Below the pieces are notes generated by a model, which saw nothing but the letters and a program-made list of their open reading frames with translations, was not told the DNA's origin and did no database searches. DNA of 64,000 bases from Rachycentron canadum (Eukaryota > Chordata > Actinopteri > Carangiformes > Rachycentridae), in NCBI GenBank assembly GCA_038496675.1, contig CM076669.1, positions 11,724,093 through 11,788,092 of the forward strand, read 5' to 3'. A program made the position numbers and the translations under genes. How positions within the stretch are numbered: the stretch's first letter is position 1; each line of letters begins with the position of its first letter. Shown one piece after another: positions 12,235-24,589 of the stretch.

Positions 12235-14690
12235 TATGAACATTACTAGTGCAAATGATTAGCTATGCACATACATCAATGACTTCTTTTAAAAAGAGAG
12301 TGTATGATAAAGAATGATAAAGATAAAGAAAACAATAAAAAAATGTTTCATATGTTAAGTATAGGGGTATAAAAGGTATATGAGGCATAATTGCTATATG
12401 GTGTACAATGCAAATCACTCCTGTCTTTTCTTTCATCCATTGCATTGATTAAAATGTTCCTTTGTTGGTAATATGTAACAACTGCACACGGGCTTCGGTG
12501 CATTAATCCAATTTGGCTTTGTGACGGATAAAATCAGAATTTCAAAGCAAATATGTCAGACATGTATTTTTTTATGCACTGTGGGTCACTTACTGCACAC
12601 TTTGTGTATATTTCAATGTAGCCTTAAAGCCCATTCTGAATAAATGATGCACAGCGGGCTCTGCAGTGTACCTGCTACAGGATGAAAAGCAATACAGCGG
12701 AAATTGAAAAGAAGCAATAGCATTAAGCAGTGGAGGCTGTGGTCTCCATGGCCAAAACAAAATTCGATTGTGAAAATCGAGTAGATGATGATAATATTTG
12801 GTAGCAGCATTGTCTGGCACGAGGTTAAAAAAAAAAAAAAGAAAAAAGAAAAAAAAAAGAGCAGTCTCCTCTCTAGATTGCTGTAACCTTGACTCACCCT
12901 GTCATTTCTGCATTCATCAGGGAGAAAAAAAAAAGGGAAGGCAATTGAAAAGAAATGTGATTATTAGATGAAGGGGGGATGTAGAGAGTGAGGGGAAAAA
13001 AGAAAAGGAGGCAGAATGGGGCATGAGAGCCATAGAGGAGGGAAGAGGAGGAGGGAATGGGGGGGGTCAGACATGGAAAAACTAATTTTTGTCTTTCGGG
13101 GCGTAAGGGAGACAGGGACGAGAGCGTACAGAGTGACATGGAGGGCGAAATGATTCACAATTTTGCAGCGACGCTTCAGCAGAGAGTCAGACACTAACAC
13201 AGTCTGTCTGTCACCACAGGCTGCTGATGGACACACATTATTGGATCCATATACCTCCTCTTTGCTCAGTCGCAGTTCCTCACCACAGACACATGGCCTT
13301 CAGTTAAGCAGTCAGAGGGATCGTTCAGGGGGAAAAACAAAGTGAGCTCAATATTAAATGGTGACAAGAAAACCAAGAAGCTTGTGTGTGTGTGTTTTTT
13401 TTTTTTTTTGTGCTCATTCTGGTACATGTTGGACACAGTTTCCTGATGGTTCAGTACCAGGAATATAACACTTCAAAATGAGTGAATGCCATTTGTGCAA
13501 ATTCATCTTCATGTTGAGGCCTAATTGATCACAATTTGTGTGTGTGTGTGTGTCTGTGCGTGCGCACGCGTTTGTGTGCGTGTTTAAGCCCGTTTAATCC
13601 AAACACTCATCACAGATAACCATGTGATTTCCATTCATACCCATATGGTTCGGTTCAATTATTTATCCCTGCAACAGTAATTATTTTCAGCAGCTTGTCA
13701 ACCAGGTCAACAAATACAAATACACACAAAAAACAGATGTGTCACAGTGGATTCATTTCATTCGAGGTTAAAAACATACAAACGTGTAAATGACACATGA
13801 TTTAGAGTTAGTGCTCACAGTGCTTTACTGTCAGGAATAATAACTCACTGACAAGTCAACTTTAAAAGATTGGGCTGGAGATTCCTATGTAATATTTCAG
13901 TAAAGCGAGCAAAATGTATATATCATCTTTCTGATAGCCTGCAGCAGAATAGAAAAGATCAAATTTTAAAGGCATTGACGGCCCTTGACTGCTTGTGTTA
14001 AGAAGCTGACTTCCCTTATCTCAGAGTGATCTGAGCAATGTGATTAATACAACAATTGTCTCCCAACAGGGCTGTTATAAGGAGGGCGAGGGGTGAGACT
14101 ATACAGCAGCCTGATGATGTGATGATTCTTACAAAAAAAAGCTAAAAAAAAAAGAAGAGTATAGGCAGGAGTGGACAAAGAAAGCGGCAACAGAGAAAGC
14201 AAGAGCATATGAGGATAGACAAAGTAAAGATAGAGCACCATCCTCTGGCCTCTGCAGGGCTCAGACTCCCTCTGAGAGCACTAGAAAGACAAGGGATCAA
14301 CCTTGATTCCAGCCAGGCTTTGTCTCTTTACACCGTGAAAATATGGCCTGGAATCCCATTATCGCCGCCTATAGAGATGTGAGGACTCCATCTTCATCTC
14401 TTATTCCACAGCACATGGGGGTTTTGGCACCACCTGCACTGTATATTGAAGCACCAGCCTTAAAAAAAAAAAAAAGAAAAGAAGTTCTCTCCCATTCTCA
14501 TAGGCTTGAGAGGCTCTTTATTTGAAGGGCAAATAGAACAAGAGGGGAGAATGGATGTCATTCATTTGGAAGCCACAATCTTCTGCAACTTTGGCATACC
14601 AATGAAAACCTTAAACTCTATTTTCTCAGTAATGTGCAAGGGATGGCGTGGGAGCACACGCATGCCACTCAGGTGCACTTTATGTTGCCT
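12235..14690. other. tafa5: tafa5 intron 1, no gene seen
   Basis: It contains purine-rich stretches (12826-12860 A/G; 12925-13060 G/A-rich), a T run near 13397-13410 and a short TG repeat near 13536-13552. No exon or complete mobile element was recognised. Confidence 0.5.
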
Positions 14691-14697
14691 TCACGTG

Positions 14698-14726
14698 CAC
14701 GCACACACACACGCACACACACACAG
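14698..14726. repeat. (CA)n microsatellite with CG interruptions
   Basis: ACGCACACACACACGCACACACACACA. It is the first of five CA tracts between 14.7 and 16.6 kb. Confidence 0.9.
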
Positions 14727-15108
14727 ATCACTTGGAGAATTGAGTTAGTGACAAGAGCTAGATTTGATTTTATCCCCTCTCTGCCTTCTCGGCTCTCCTT
14801 AGGGCCGTCACACAAACAATCTCCCAGCAGCAAAAGTAGATATGAGATTAGTTTTGCAGGGTGTTGGCAAGTGCCACATGTTTGCTGCCACCCCTGCAAC
14901 ATGTATCTCTATCTCTTTATGTATAAGTGTGTGTGTGCAAGTGTGAGAAAAAAATAAAATGATCACATGTGAGAATTTATAGATCAGCGCTCCCGCCCAG
15001 ATGTACAGGCGAAGCGGGACACAAGGTTGCATCCCTCCTGCACGAGTCAAAGGCATCCTCTAACATATTCATCATCACATCTCTCCTACACACACACGGA
15101 CACGTATG

Positions 15109-15110
15109 TG

Positions 15111-15138
<28 letters not shown>
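15109..15138. repeat. (CA)n microsatellite
   Basis: About 15 uninterrupted CA units following CACGTATGTG. Confidence 0.9.
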
Positions 15139-15146
<8 letters not shown>

Positions 15147-15297
15147 CATCACCTCAATCCCCGATAATCATCTCCCTTTGTAGCCGCCAAGGGCACAAAT
15201 GTCTGTTCTTGCTTTCACTGCAGGTGCTGATCCATGAAGCAGTCAAGGTGGAGTCAAATGTTTCCTTGGAAATGGCACATGCACGCACACACACTTC

Positions 15298-15318
15298 TAC
15301 ACACACACACACACACAG
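15298..15318. repeat. (AC)n microsatellite
   Basis: About ten AC units after CACACACACTTCT. Confidence 0.88.
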
Positions 15319-15475
15319 ACACAATATCGCTCTCTGTGCAGGAAGGCGTAGGTTTTACATGAACCACAGGAGTGATGACAGCTACATACTGTTAGTGTGA
15401 CTAGAATCTGCAGGCCAAAAAAGAAAAATAGGTTTGTTAATTGATTGTATGAAAGAGGTAAACAGATTGAAGGAG

Positions 15476-15570
15476 GGAGAGAGAGAAAGAAAGAGAGAGA
15501 GGCTGATTAATTGAAAGTGAGAGGGCCGAACTGATTAAGAAGAGAGAGAGAGAGGGAGAAGAAAGAGAGT
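15476..15570. repeat. (GA)n-rich purine tract
   Basis: Imperfect GAGAGA blocks at 15476-15501 and 15541-15570 with a short non-repeat gap between them. Confidence 0.8.
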
Positions 15571-15970
15571 TCATGGCATAAAAGCTTCCTCGAGAGGAGC
15601 GCTATCAAGCAAGGCTCTGACTCTGATCACTCATGTGTTTGCATCTAAAGTAGGCCCAAAATGCTTGGAGGGCAATGCCAATGTTTCATAGCAGCACCGA
15701 GCATTTACATATTTATCCACCAACAATTTTCTGCCCACAAACACACGTTTCCTTTTTTTCCCCCCCTCACCACATTTGCTTTATTTATTGATTGATTCAA
15801 GCACAGTAAGCGTAAAAAAAAAAAAAATGCATAAAAATGAGCTGAGGCCTGAGTTTTCTCTTTCGGAAGTGCATTTGCATTCCAACTAGCCCCCTCAACG
15901 CCACCCTCTCCATCCCACTGTACCGTGCAAATAACCCCTCCCTATGTCTCAGCAAATCTTGTGCACACAT

Positions 15971-15971
<1 letters not shown>

Positions 15972-16057
<86 letters not shown>
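15972..16057. repeat. Long (AC)n microsatellite, about 43 units
   Basis: An 86-bp AC array with one ATAC interruption near 16001. It is among the longest simple repeats in the window and likely polymorphic. Open frames through it are repeat translations and not genes. Confidence 0.95.
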
Positions 16058-16061
<4 letters not shown>

Positions 16062-16479
16062 CACTGTGAGATGCTTAGAGCTAAAAATCCAGTATTCATT
16101 TAAACACTTCTAAACACACACACCTCAAAAATTCCCAACACATACATCTTTCACACATATTTCTGGGCAGTGTTGGGAGAAGGAGGTGGAAGAGGAGGAG
16201 GAGGCTCCATCTGTGCAGGAAAGTTGGGTTCCTGGCAGCCTCCTTGGGCTGCTCAGCCATCCATCCGCTCCCACCCATCCCTCCCTGCTTCACCCCAACC
16301 AATGTCTTCTCCCCCTCTCTCTCCCCAGACCACAACCATTTCCATCCATCCTGCCTCCTTTCATGTGAGGAGCGGAAGTGTGCCTGGCATCCACTGCTGT
16401 TGTTTGATACAGTGGCCGCATGATGCCCGACTGCCTGCTTGGCCAACACACGCACACATGCACATTGACTGATGCATAC

Positions 16480-16501
16480 ACACACGCACACACGCATGCA
16501 T

Positions 16502-16543
<42 letters not shown>
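16480..16543. repeat. (CA)n microsatellite with CATG interruptions
   Basis: CACACACGCACACACGCATGCATG is followed by about 20 CA units. Confidence 0.92.
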
Positions 16544-16546
<3 letters not shown>

Positions 16547-16924
16547 TAGGCATCTTGTACTAGCTTCATGTGTAACCACCCATCGAGCAGGGAGCTCTTT
16601 TGTGAGGAGGCAAACACTAACTGCTTTAAGGGTCTAAGAAAACTGTGAAACTAAGACTGGTTTAAAAAATATAGGATCAATTCAGAAACGGGCTATGCTG
16701 CATATAAACACAGCGTGGTTTGTTGTTTGTAATTCGTACATGTCTTAAAGCATGTGTTTCTATGCTTAATTTTCAGCATTAACCAATATTCTTTATTTTT
16801 TAGGATGAAAAGAGTAGTTCAGTATCTTAAATTCAAACCTCTGCTGTGACGTGCAAAATAAAATTTGTTCTACACCTTCACCATGGTTGTCTTTTCGCCT
16901 CTTTACTCCAAAATATCTATATTG

Positions 16925-17090
16925 GAGCACCCCAGTGGCTCCCTTGGTCGAGCACATATCATTAAGGCTTAATCCTAACAGCAGCAGTCCAGGTTCATAT
17001 CCGACCCGTTGCCTTCTGCTACTTGTCATCCCTCGTTTCTGTCCCCTGCTTTTCTCTTTAACAATAAAAGCAAAAAAAGCTCCCCAAAAT
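16925..17090 (+). mobile_element. tRNA-derived SINE (fish type)
   Basis: The head reads GCACCCCAGTGGCTCCCTTG, a worn A box. The B box is GGTTCATATCC at 16992-17002. The tail has the familiar CATCCCTCGTTTCTGTCCCC and ends AATAAAAGCAAAAAAAGCTC. This layout (tRNA head, pyrimidine-rich body, AATAAAGGCAAAAAGCCC-like end) is one I recognise from percomorph SINEs. It is in plus orientation, antisense to tafa5. Confidence 0.85.
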
Positions 17091-17094
17091 AACA

Positions 17095-18980
17095 CAAACA
17101 TGTGTATTTCACAAATTTAGCAAATACATTTTAATCCAGGTTATGTTTCCTGTTCGTTTTTTAAACCAACTCACTGTGTTCACACCGACAGCACTTGGTT
17201 AGTATTGGCAAATACTGTGGTATTGATTAAACACTGAAAAAGCCTCCTGGCAGCTGAAGAGTTAAAGCGAGACCACACAACTGTAACCTTTGCTGCAATT
17301 CATACCTCCGTCGCCTCGCTCATGTTTACTGTCTGTCTCAACAGTGCCAACTGTCAAATAAAAGAGAAAATGCCAATTTGAAATAACATTGTAAAAGCTG
17401 AGTTATTTCTAGTGGCATCAATTTGACCAGACACCATGATCTCTAGTGTCAGAGTATCCTGCTTTTTACATATAAATAAGCAAATGAATAAGAAAATTAA
17501 AATATATATACTTGTGTGTATATATATATATATATATGCCTGTATTTCTTGAAGCAAACACCTTCAGAGTTTCTTTGGATGGCCATTGAGGAGCAGTAAC
17601 CGGCTGACTGTTATTTATAATTCATGCCACAAGCCTGCCTTAAAGCCTGTCAAGCTATTTCTCTCAGGGACCGACCAGGGTCCATAATCAAAGTAACTAA
17701 CCTGTGATTTACTGAGCCCTGGGGTAAACATCTGCTGCCTGTCATCTGGACTGCTTACAAGACACGACTATTTACACGCATTTAACTGTGGAGGGGCTTT
17801 AAAAAAAGAGGAGGGAAAAAAAAGTGCAAGGATTTGTGAGTCCTCAGCAGTTCTTGCTACAACCCTGCCAACCCCGTCACCACCACACCCCTCTGTGCCT
17901 GGAGCAGAAGTAAGGGGAAGAGAGAGAGAGGAGAAAAGATGTGGATTTTTGCCGTCTGGTCCCTGATTCATCTTTGGGTTTATTGCCCCCCACCATCCTT
18001 CTCCCATCCCCCCTCCCTGTTCCCCCGTTCACATCATGCCTCTCAATCACCTGACAAGGCAAAGGGAGGAGAGAGGATAGAGGTAGGCTGTCAAGTGCCA
18101 GGAGAGAGAGAGAGAGAATAAAAACATGAAAAAGGAGGTGTGGGAGTGGAAAAAAAAGTGTGAGGTTGAAGAGCCAGAAAAATCTTGAAAAAAGGGAAAT
18201 AAAAAACAATATAAAACTGCTCCTACAATATGTGTTGGGAAAATGACACTATTCAAACATAACAAATGCTAAGGGGCTGATTGAACATTGTTAGAGATGG
18301 AGGGTCAGAAAAGTGAGAGGGCATTGTAAATTTCATTTTTGCTAAAGGGTAAGTCTTTCTCTCGCCTTGTATTTATATTTTATTTACTTCCCTTGTGAGA
18401 GGTATTATATAAAAGAGACTGAATAGGCCTCTTACATCAAAAAGATAGCTTTCTTTTGCACCAGGGACTGCACTGGTACATTTGGCCACAGGTAACAGAC
18501 AACAGTCACATCTGCATCAGAGCTTACTACTCATCTCAATCAGCTACTATGTAATAGGACCAATATGTCACTTTTCTAGGTGTCACTCCTACACCCAAAA
18601 TTACAAAAACACTTAATTATAATTCCTTCCTCCTGTACTCCTTTGTGACTGAATAGTCTTGATGTCTTGCACTGCATTTATATACCAATATGAATCAGGA
18701 AAAGTTGTTAATAGTGTCTGACTCATAATATATGACTAAATTACTGCATTATAAATTGTTACCCAACACTTATTTGTGTTTGAGTATTATCTCGAGCAAA
18801 AGAGTGAAATCATTTTTTCACCAAGCAACAGTGGCTCCTTTATTTGCAGTGACAGTCCATTAAATTTGCAATAACTATGATTTTTTTTTTTTTTTTTTAC
18901 TTCGAGGCAACTTTGAACACAACACTGACATATTTGAAACTTGCTAGCATAAAGTTTCCTATTTACACATTGAGAAGACC
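17095..18980. other. tafa5: tafa5 intron 1, no gene seen
   Basis: It contains a (TA)n tract at 17517-17537, purine-rich blocks near 17911-17940 and 18100-18200, and a run of about 18 T near 18881-18898. No exon was recognised. Confidence 0.5.
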
Positions 18981-18984
18981 TGAA

Positions 18985-19280
18985 GTGATAGTATCAGTTG
19001 TTGTCTTGGCCCAGCGTTCACTCTACTTTTACTTCTGTTTTTGGTCTCAACCAACTCCTGAGGGACAATCTAGCTCTCATGCTCCACCGCCAATTGCCAT
19101 CTGTATCTACAAGCTGTTTGGTACAGGGCATTTATAACTCATAGTCTAAAACAGCTGCCTGGTGCAGCTGGAAACAAAGCTAATGAGAGTGAACCAAAAC
19201 AGTGAGCTAAAAGATGTTGAAACGCTACACAAGGAATTTTCATTGTATTTTTACTTCATTTTAGTGCAGCATTTCAGCAG
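18985..19280 (+). repeat. Interspersed repeat, family A copy 1
   Basis: Contains GTTTTTGGTCTCAACCAACT, then AAAACAGCTGCCTGGTGCAG, then AAAGCTAATGAGAGTGAACC. The same blocks, in the same order and spacing, occur at 21522-21915. I recognise the family from percomorph genomes. It has no coding capacity and its class is uncertain. Confidence 0.75.
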
Positions 19281-19284
19281 ATTG

Positions 19285-21515
19285 CAGTTAAATGTGATGT
19301 TTACAGTTGCTAATTTGAGCTACTAATGAGCAAAGTGAACAGAAACATGTTTTTGACAAAGTTATGAAAAATAATGTTCACATATTTCAAATTGAAGTGC
19401 ACCATTCTACTTTTACTTTTACTTGGAGTGAAAGGGTGAGTTAAAAAGAAATATCAATTTGGCGCACATGCTTTTTAAACAGCAAAAATTGTGGCTGCAA
19501 CACTACCCCCTCACCAGACAAATAACTTTGGTACGGTCCCTAAAACACTAAAAAAAACAATATTTCATTCGATCTTTCTTCTCAGCCTCTCCCTGCAGAT
19601 GCTCCCCACCTCTACTATCCAAACCCTGCATTCCCTTCATACCCACCCCTCCGTGTCCCCTCACTCACAGATCTAATAGTGACAGATAGAATGAAGGAGG
19701 GCTGCCATGAATTAATCGATAATAGGCAACTCCTGCAATATTACCATCACTACTGCCAAGGCCCTGGCTGATGGAGCACACCACAGCCAACAGGAGGAGT
19801 AGTAGTGGCTGTGGAAAGAGAAGGGCGGGGGGCAATTTTGATTAAGTTCCTTTCAAAGCTTGGTGCTAAGTTGAAAGCTTTTGATAGTCTCTCTCTCTCT
19901 TCATTGATTCTCTCTTGATTTCTGGCCTCTCTCTACCCCTCTCTCTCTCTTTCTCTCTCTCTCCTTCCTTTTATCTTTCAGTTTAACTCTCTTGCACTTT
20001 TCAATTGTATTCCCCACCAAGCTCTGTCTTTATTTATGTGTCTGTCTTCCCCTCGCTCTTAATCTTTTCAACCATTTGAAGGTGCAATCAATCTTGGTGT
20101 CGACCATTGATATGTACAACAAACACCTATCAGTTAGTGGGCAGATGAGTAATGCAACACATTTAGATGAAGTGTGTAGTGTAATAACGCAACCACAGCC
20201 CTGGCAGCATGACATAATCCACACTGCCATGGGCAAAGTGACTCCCACATTTAGATAGATTAAAACTAATCAATTAGTACACACAATCTTCAAAATATAA
20301 ATTAAATTAATCCCAATAAAATGAGCTCAAATCATTAGCTTTCTCCCCTCCAGGCGAAATCCAATAATTATAATTGTCAATTTGCAAATTCGGAGGCCGA
20401 GAAGTATTTAAATGTGGGAAAAAATGTCGAAAAAACACTTGACAGAGAGAGCTAATTAATTAAACTCTTTTAACAACTTGTTTTCCACAGTTTAGCTGAA
20501 AGGATTGTTTGTATTCTGTGCTTGAATACAAGCTTAGACCAGCATGTGGATGCATGAGGGTGAACCTTCGTATGCAACCCTTTACCTCAAGAAATTTTGG
20601 TCCTACTCTACAAAATGGGTTTTACTGAATGCATTTTAAATAGAATGTATCTGCTGCTTTTTTTTTTTTTTTTTTAATCAAGGAAGTGTAAATTGAACAC
20701 TGGTGTTACGGAGAAGTGCAGGTTAGGTGTTGGGTAAAGTTCTTCCTTTGACATCAGATACCTGAGTTCTCCTAGACCCTGCACTTTGAATAAGGTTGGA
20801 TAAAGGTGGTGGCTTTGGTTAAATCAGAGATAGCTGAGAAAGCAGCCTTTACAATTACAATAATTTCCTTTAACTGTGTCAGTCGGTCCAATGGGAGACG
20901 TGAACGTGATCACAGATTATGACCGATTCATTCGCCCCATAGTCACTGAAATACATATTGGATCCGTTTTTCACAAGCCACAGATCTTCAAAACATTCTG
21001 TCATCAAAATGGCATTTTTCAGACAGATCAGGAGAAAGTTAACTATTCAAGAGCTGTTTCTGTCTCAGCAACACACTGTCATGAGATCTTGCAACACAGA
21101 TCTCTTGGTTTTGGTCTGGTTTCACTGCTGTAGACGTTGCTTTCCAAACACAAACTGAAATAATGTTTTTTTTTAAATAACACTATTACTTTATATATAT
21201 CATTATTGAAATTTTTAGTAGGGAAAACAGAGTATCAATAAACTGACATCTTGTACGGGTTTGATCAGATATTGTGCTTGCAGATAAAAACAAGTGGCAA
21301 AATCAGGCTTAGGAAACAGGAAGTGTATAGCATTCCATACCATTGACACTCATTATAATGCGGTATCTTTGGTTAAGTATCAAAAAAATCAACACATCAC
21401 AATGCATTCTTTAAATACATTTTTACTTTTCCAATATCTAACCAACACCATAGTCTTTGCTTAAATCAGTAGAGTTAGTTAATAGCAATAAACTTGCTTT
21501 TTTACACATCCAGCA
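19285..21515. other. tafa5: tafa5 intron 1; CT-rich tract and a possible conserved block
   Basis: A CT-rich tract lies near 19890-19975 and a run of about 17 T near 20659-20676. Positions 20240-20480 are repeat-free and AT-rich with many homeodomain-type motifs (AATCAATTAG, ATTAAATTAAT, AATAATTATAATTG, GCTAATTAATTAAAC). This could be a regulatory element. No exon was found. Confidence 0.5.
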
Positions 21516-21521
21516 GATATG

Positions 21522-21915
21522 AGGTGATAATATCATTTATTGTCTTTCTGGCCACCTGATGAACTTGAGCCCAATGTTTATTGGGTTCTACTTTTACCTA
21601 TGTTTTTGGTCTCTACCGACTCCCAAGGGAAAAATCTGGCTCTGCTGCTCAACCGGCTACTTGCCAGCTTTGTCTGTCCACCATTAGGTGCTGACTCACA
21701 GTCAGTTTTGTGAGTCTAAAATAGCTGCCTGCGACCGCTGGAACCAAAGCTGATGAGAGTGAACCAAAGCAGTTTCGCTGCAAGTCACAAAACCAACACA
21801 GAAATGTGATGCTAAAGATGCTAAAGTTGCTAAAATGGCATACAAAGAATTTGTAAGTTTGTTTTTTTTTTTTTTTTTTTTTTTAAATCTCATTTTAGTG
21901 GAAAATTTCATCTGA
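21522..21915 (+). repeat. Interspersed repeat, family A copy 2
   Basis: Contains GTTTTTGGTCTCTACCGACT, AAAATAGCTGCCTGCGACCG and AAAGCTGATGAGAGTGAACC, matching the copy at 18985-19280. It carries a run of about 26 T at 21859-21884 inside. The two copies point the same way, about 2.5 kb apart. Confidence 0.75.
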
Positions 21916-21929
21916 ATGATCCAATGACT

Positions 21930-24270
21930 TTTGATAATTATCAATATGTTCATCAACCCTTTCTCATTAAAATAAAATAGCAACCAAAACAAATAATGAT
22001 TAATAAATATATTTTTTAAACATCTATGCTTGCTGCCATAGCCCTCCTCCCTCTGTCAATCAACCTCATCCTTCTTTTCTTGGACTATCCCTGGATGCAT
22101 GCTGGGACCTGCAACGTGCTCCTTTATCAACACAGAGCCAGGTGCACTCTGGGATCTTCCTGCTTGCCCTTTATCAGCACCGGCTACAGAGATGCATGTG
22201 TGGTTTGTGTGTTGCTGCCTGTGTGCATTTGCTGGACACAGGGGAGTAGATCATATTTTTTGGGTGCTTGACTGAGCGAGAGCAGATTATGTGTTTGTGC
22301 ATGTGGATGTGCCTGCATCAACGTGAATATGTGAATACGTGTGTGTTTGTGTCCTGGCAAGTGTGAATGTGAGCAGAAGGATCAGATCCCAAGCCTCTCC
22401 CAGGGGACTCAGGGGGCCTGTCACTTCAAAGGGCCACTGGGGCCCGCTATGCCAGCCCTGCTCGCCAAGGGGGAAATCCTGTTTATGTGGCGGGGCCTCG
22501 CTTGGCAGGACCAGCGGCTAACACCACAGCCTGGCGCACATACTGCCACCACCCATGCAGGTTTAAATCCTGAACCACACTGTGATGCCACAATCCAGTC
22601 TCTCCAGCTCCTCACAGGCGAATATATCAGAATTAGAGAGGATAATATTTCAGGAGGGACTCAGCGCTTTGATTTGAGACCCTAACCTTGTAAACAAAAG
22701 GAACAAATAGAAGAGAGGGGCTTCCTTTTGAATGTTTAACAATGAAAATGCCAGACACAGCATCAATTTCTGTGTCCGATCCAATAATACAGTGACTGTT
22801 AGGTATGATATTTTACACTGTGGCCTCTTGCTGTTTCACGCTGTGCTTGCAAAATGAGAAGCCCACTTTAACACCCTCAGTGTAATCAACAAAGGAGACG
22901 AAACATGTCTGTCCACTGTCTCCCCACTCAGCCTTCAAAGTGGCTGAGTGGGGAGACAGGAAAGGAAACAGCTTTGCTTTTAAAAACACTTTGAAACACT
23001 TTTATCTCATCAAGCTTGGCTGATCACAAGGAAATTGATCTGTACTAGGGGAGAGGTTCTTCAGTGCACTCCTCAGTGATTTGCCTGACAGGTTCCTGCT
23101 GAGGAACTTAGTTTGAAGAGGCCGGGAAATGATGTTGATGTGACGTTACTGTGTCAGACTGTTTTGACTTTTTCTTTTTGTCTTTTTTTTTTTTTTTCCT
23201 AATAATGCTTGAATATCTTTCAGGATTTTAGCTTCAGGACTTGCCAAATGCCACTCTGATTCAATAAAACAAATGTTACAACTGCAGCCACTTTCATGGG
23301 ATTTCAATTCAAGAATATAAAAATGTCACATGAGCAGTCAAACATGAGCCTCCTCCATTAGCCGAGTGTGCGTGTTTTTGATTTTGGTCACTGACAAACA
23401 CAGCTTTTAGCACCTCAACTAAAAATAGCGTTTGGATTTATAGTAATATTTAGAAAAGTAGCATAAATACAATCAAACCCCCCTCCCCAACCATGGTGTA
23501 TATTAATAGTATGACCCAGTAATGTCAGGTAAGGGGTTGGAGCTGTAGGTGTGTAAGGGAGAGCAGCATGACTGGGAAACAAAATCAACTGCAAGCTTCA
23601 AATAAAATAAGAAATTTCTATTCTGTCACTTTCGGCAAAAGCTATGCAGCAGCTCAGTCATTCAGACAGATAGTCAGTCGCTGAGAAGAGATTGTGAACC
23701 CACTAAGTTAATATACCTTTAAATATCAGATGCTTCTGGATTATTACTATTATTTTACTGCCAGGGGGTTCAACTGGGAATTATTCTAAATCCTGTCCTC
23801 TGATTTTCTACCTGTCCCCTCACCATCATAAATATGCAAAGCACACAAGGACACTCTCAAGGCAAAAACCATAAAAATGAAGGCTTTTCTATTTCCTTCT
23901 CCTCTCCTGCCCGATCCTCCCCTGTCCTGCACTGCCCTTCCCTATCCCACCCTGTCCCACGCCCTCAGCTCCTGCATTATCTGTGGGACACTGACATCAG
24001 CCTTTCGGGTTCTTAGTTTTTTGGAAGGATTCTGTTTAACTGTGCCACTTGGAGGCCAGGAGGATTTCAGGCCCAGGTTTGATTTGCTTTGTGTCTCTGC
24101 CACGTACTGCAGAATATTTAGGAATATTTAGCCTACTTGACCATGTGGATGATGAGATGAGGTTTCCTTTCCCGAAACTGATGACTTTATTAAAGGAAAG
24201 CTCCAATTCAGCGCCAACGGGAAGTGTCTGGGGCAAAAGAAGCCTGATGTTTGTCATGATTCTGATTTAC
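21930..24270. other. tafa5: tafa5 intron 1; hairpin inside, no gene seen
   Basis: Apart from the hairpin at 22916-22959, it contains a T run near 23186-23198 and a block near 22380-22620 that is less AT-rich than its surroundings. No exon or recognised element. Confidence 0.45.
22916..22959. repeat. Perfect 18-bp inverted repeat (hairpin, 8-nt loop)
   Basis: CTGTCTCCCCACTCAGCC at 22916-22933 is followed by loop TTCAAAGT and then GGCTGAGTGGGGAGACAG at 22942-22959, the exact reverse complement. The stem is GC-rich (12 of 18). It could be a cruciform-forming site or a structured RNA element in the intron. At 44 nt total it is too short for a normal microRNA precursor. I recognise no known RNA family. 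Confidence 0.95.
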
Positions 24271-24276
24271 CAAAAT

Positions 24277-24501
24277 TTAACCCATAGATGCATAAGTGGG
24301 TCAAAAATGACCCGGTGAGGTTGTTTTCTTGCAATATCTTCGTGATGAAAAGTTGTTGTTATCATTTCATATTCCAGCTTTTCCTCAAAAAACATGTTAT
24401 ATATCACACCAATTAAGTACACACAGACTATATCATAAGTGTCACCCCCTTAAGAAGATTTTACACACCAAGGTCCAGTCACTCGTGCATCTAAGGGTTA
24501 A
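24277..24501. mobile_element. piggyBac-like MITE with TTAA target duplications
   Basis: TTAA at 24277-24280 and at 24498-24501 flank a 217-bp element. Its ends are CCCATAGATGCATAAGTG and, on the opposite strand, CCCTTAGATGCACGAGTG (15 of 18 match). TTAA duplication with CCC-starting ends is the hallmark of piggyBac-class transposons. Inside is a short palindrome, GGGTCA-AAAA-TGACCC, at 24298-24313. There is no transposase, so it is non-autonomous. Confidence 0.88.
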
Positions 24502-24589
24502 ACTAACATTTTTGTAGGCTAAATCACAGAGGTGTAGTTGGTCTAAAGAAACCCTCAGTGAGATTAATCCTCATTTTTTTAGTCTGCTT

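Noticed and set aside
15797..16617. Open frames rich in alternating Cys-Val or Thr-His
   Set aside because: Direct translations of the CA/TG arrays at 15972-16057 and 16480-16543.
22341..22685. 114-residue open frame in a less AT-rich block
   Set aside because: Some codon-like look, but no domain, no splice sites in frame and no similarity that I recognise.
22916..22959. microRNA precursor reading of the 18-bp hairpin
   Set aside because: The stem is perfect and only 18 bp with a total of 44 nt, shorter than normal Drosha substrates. Flanking bases do not extend the pairing.
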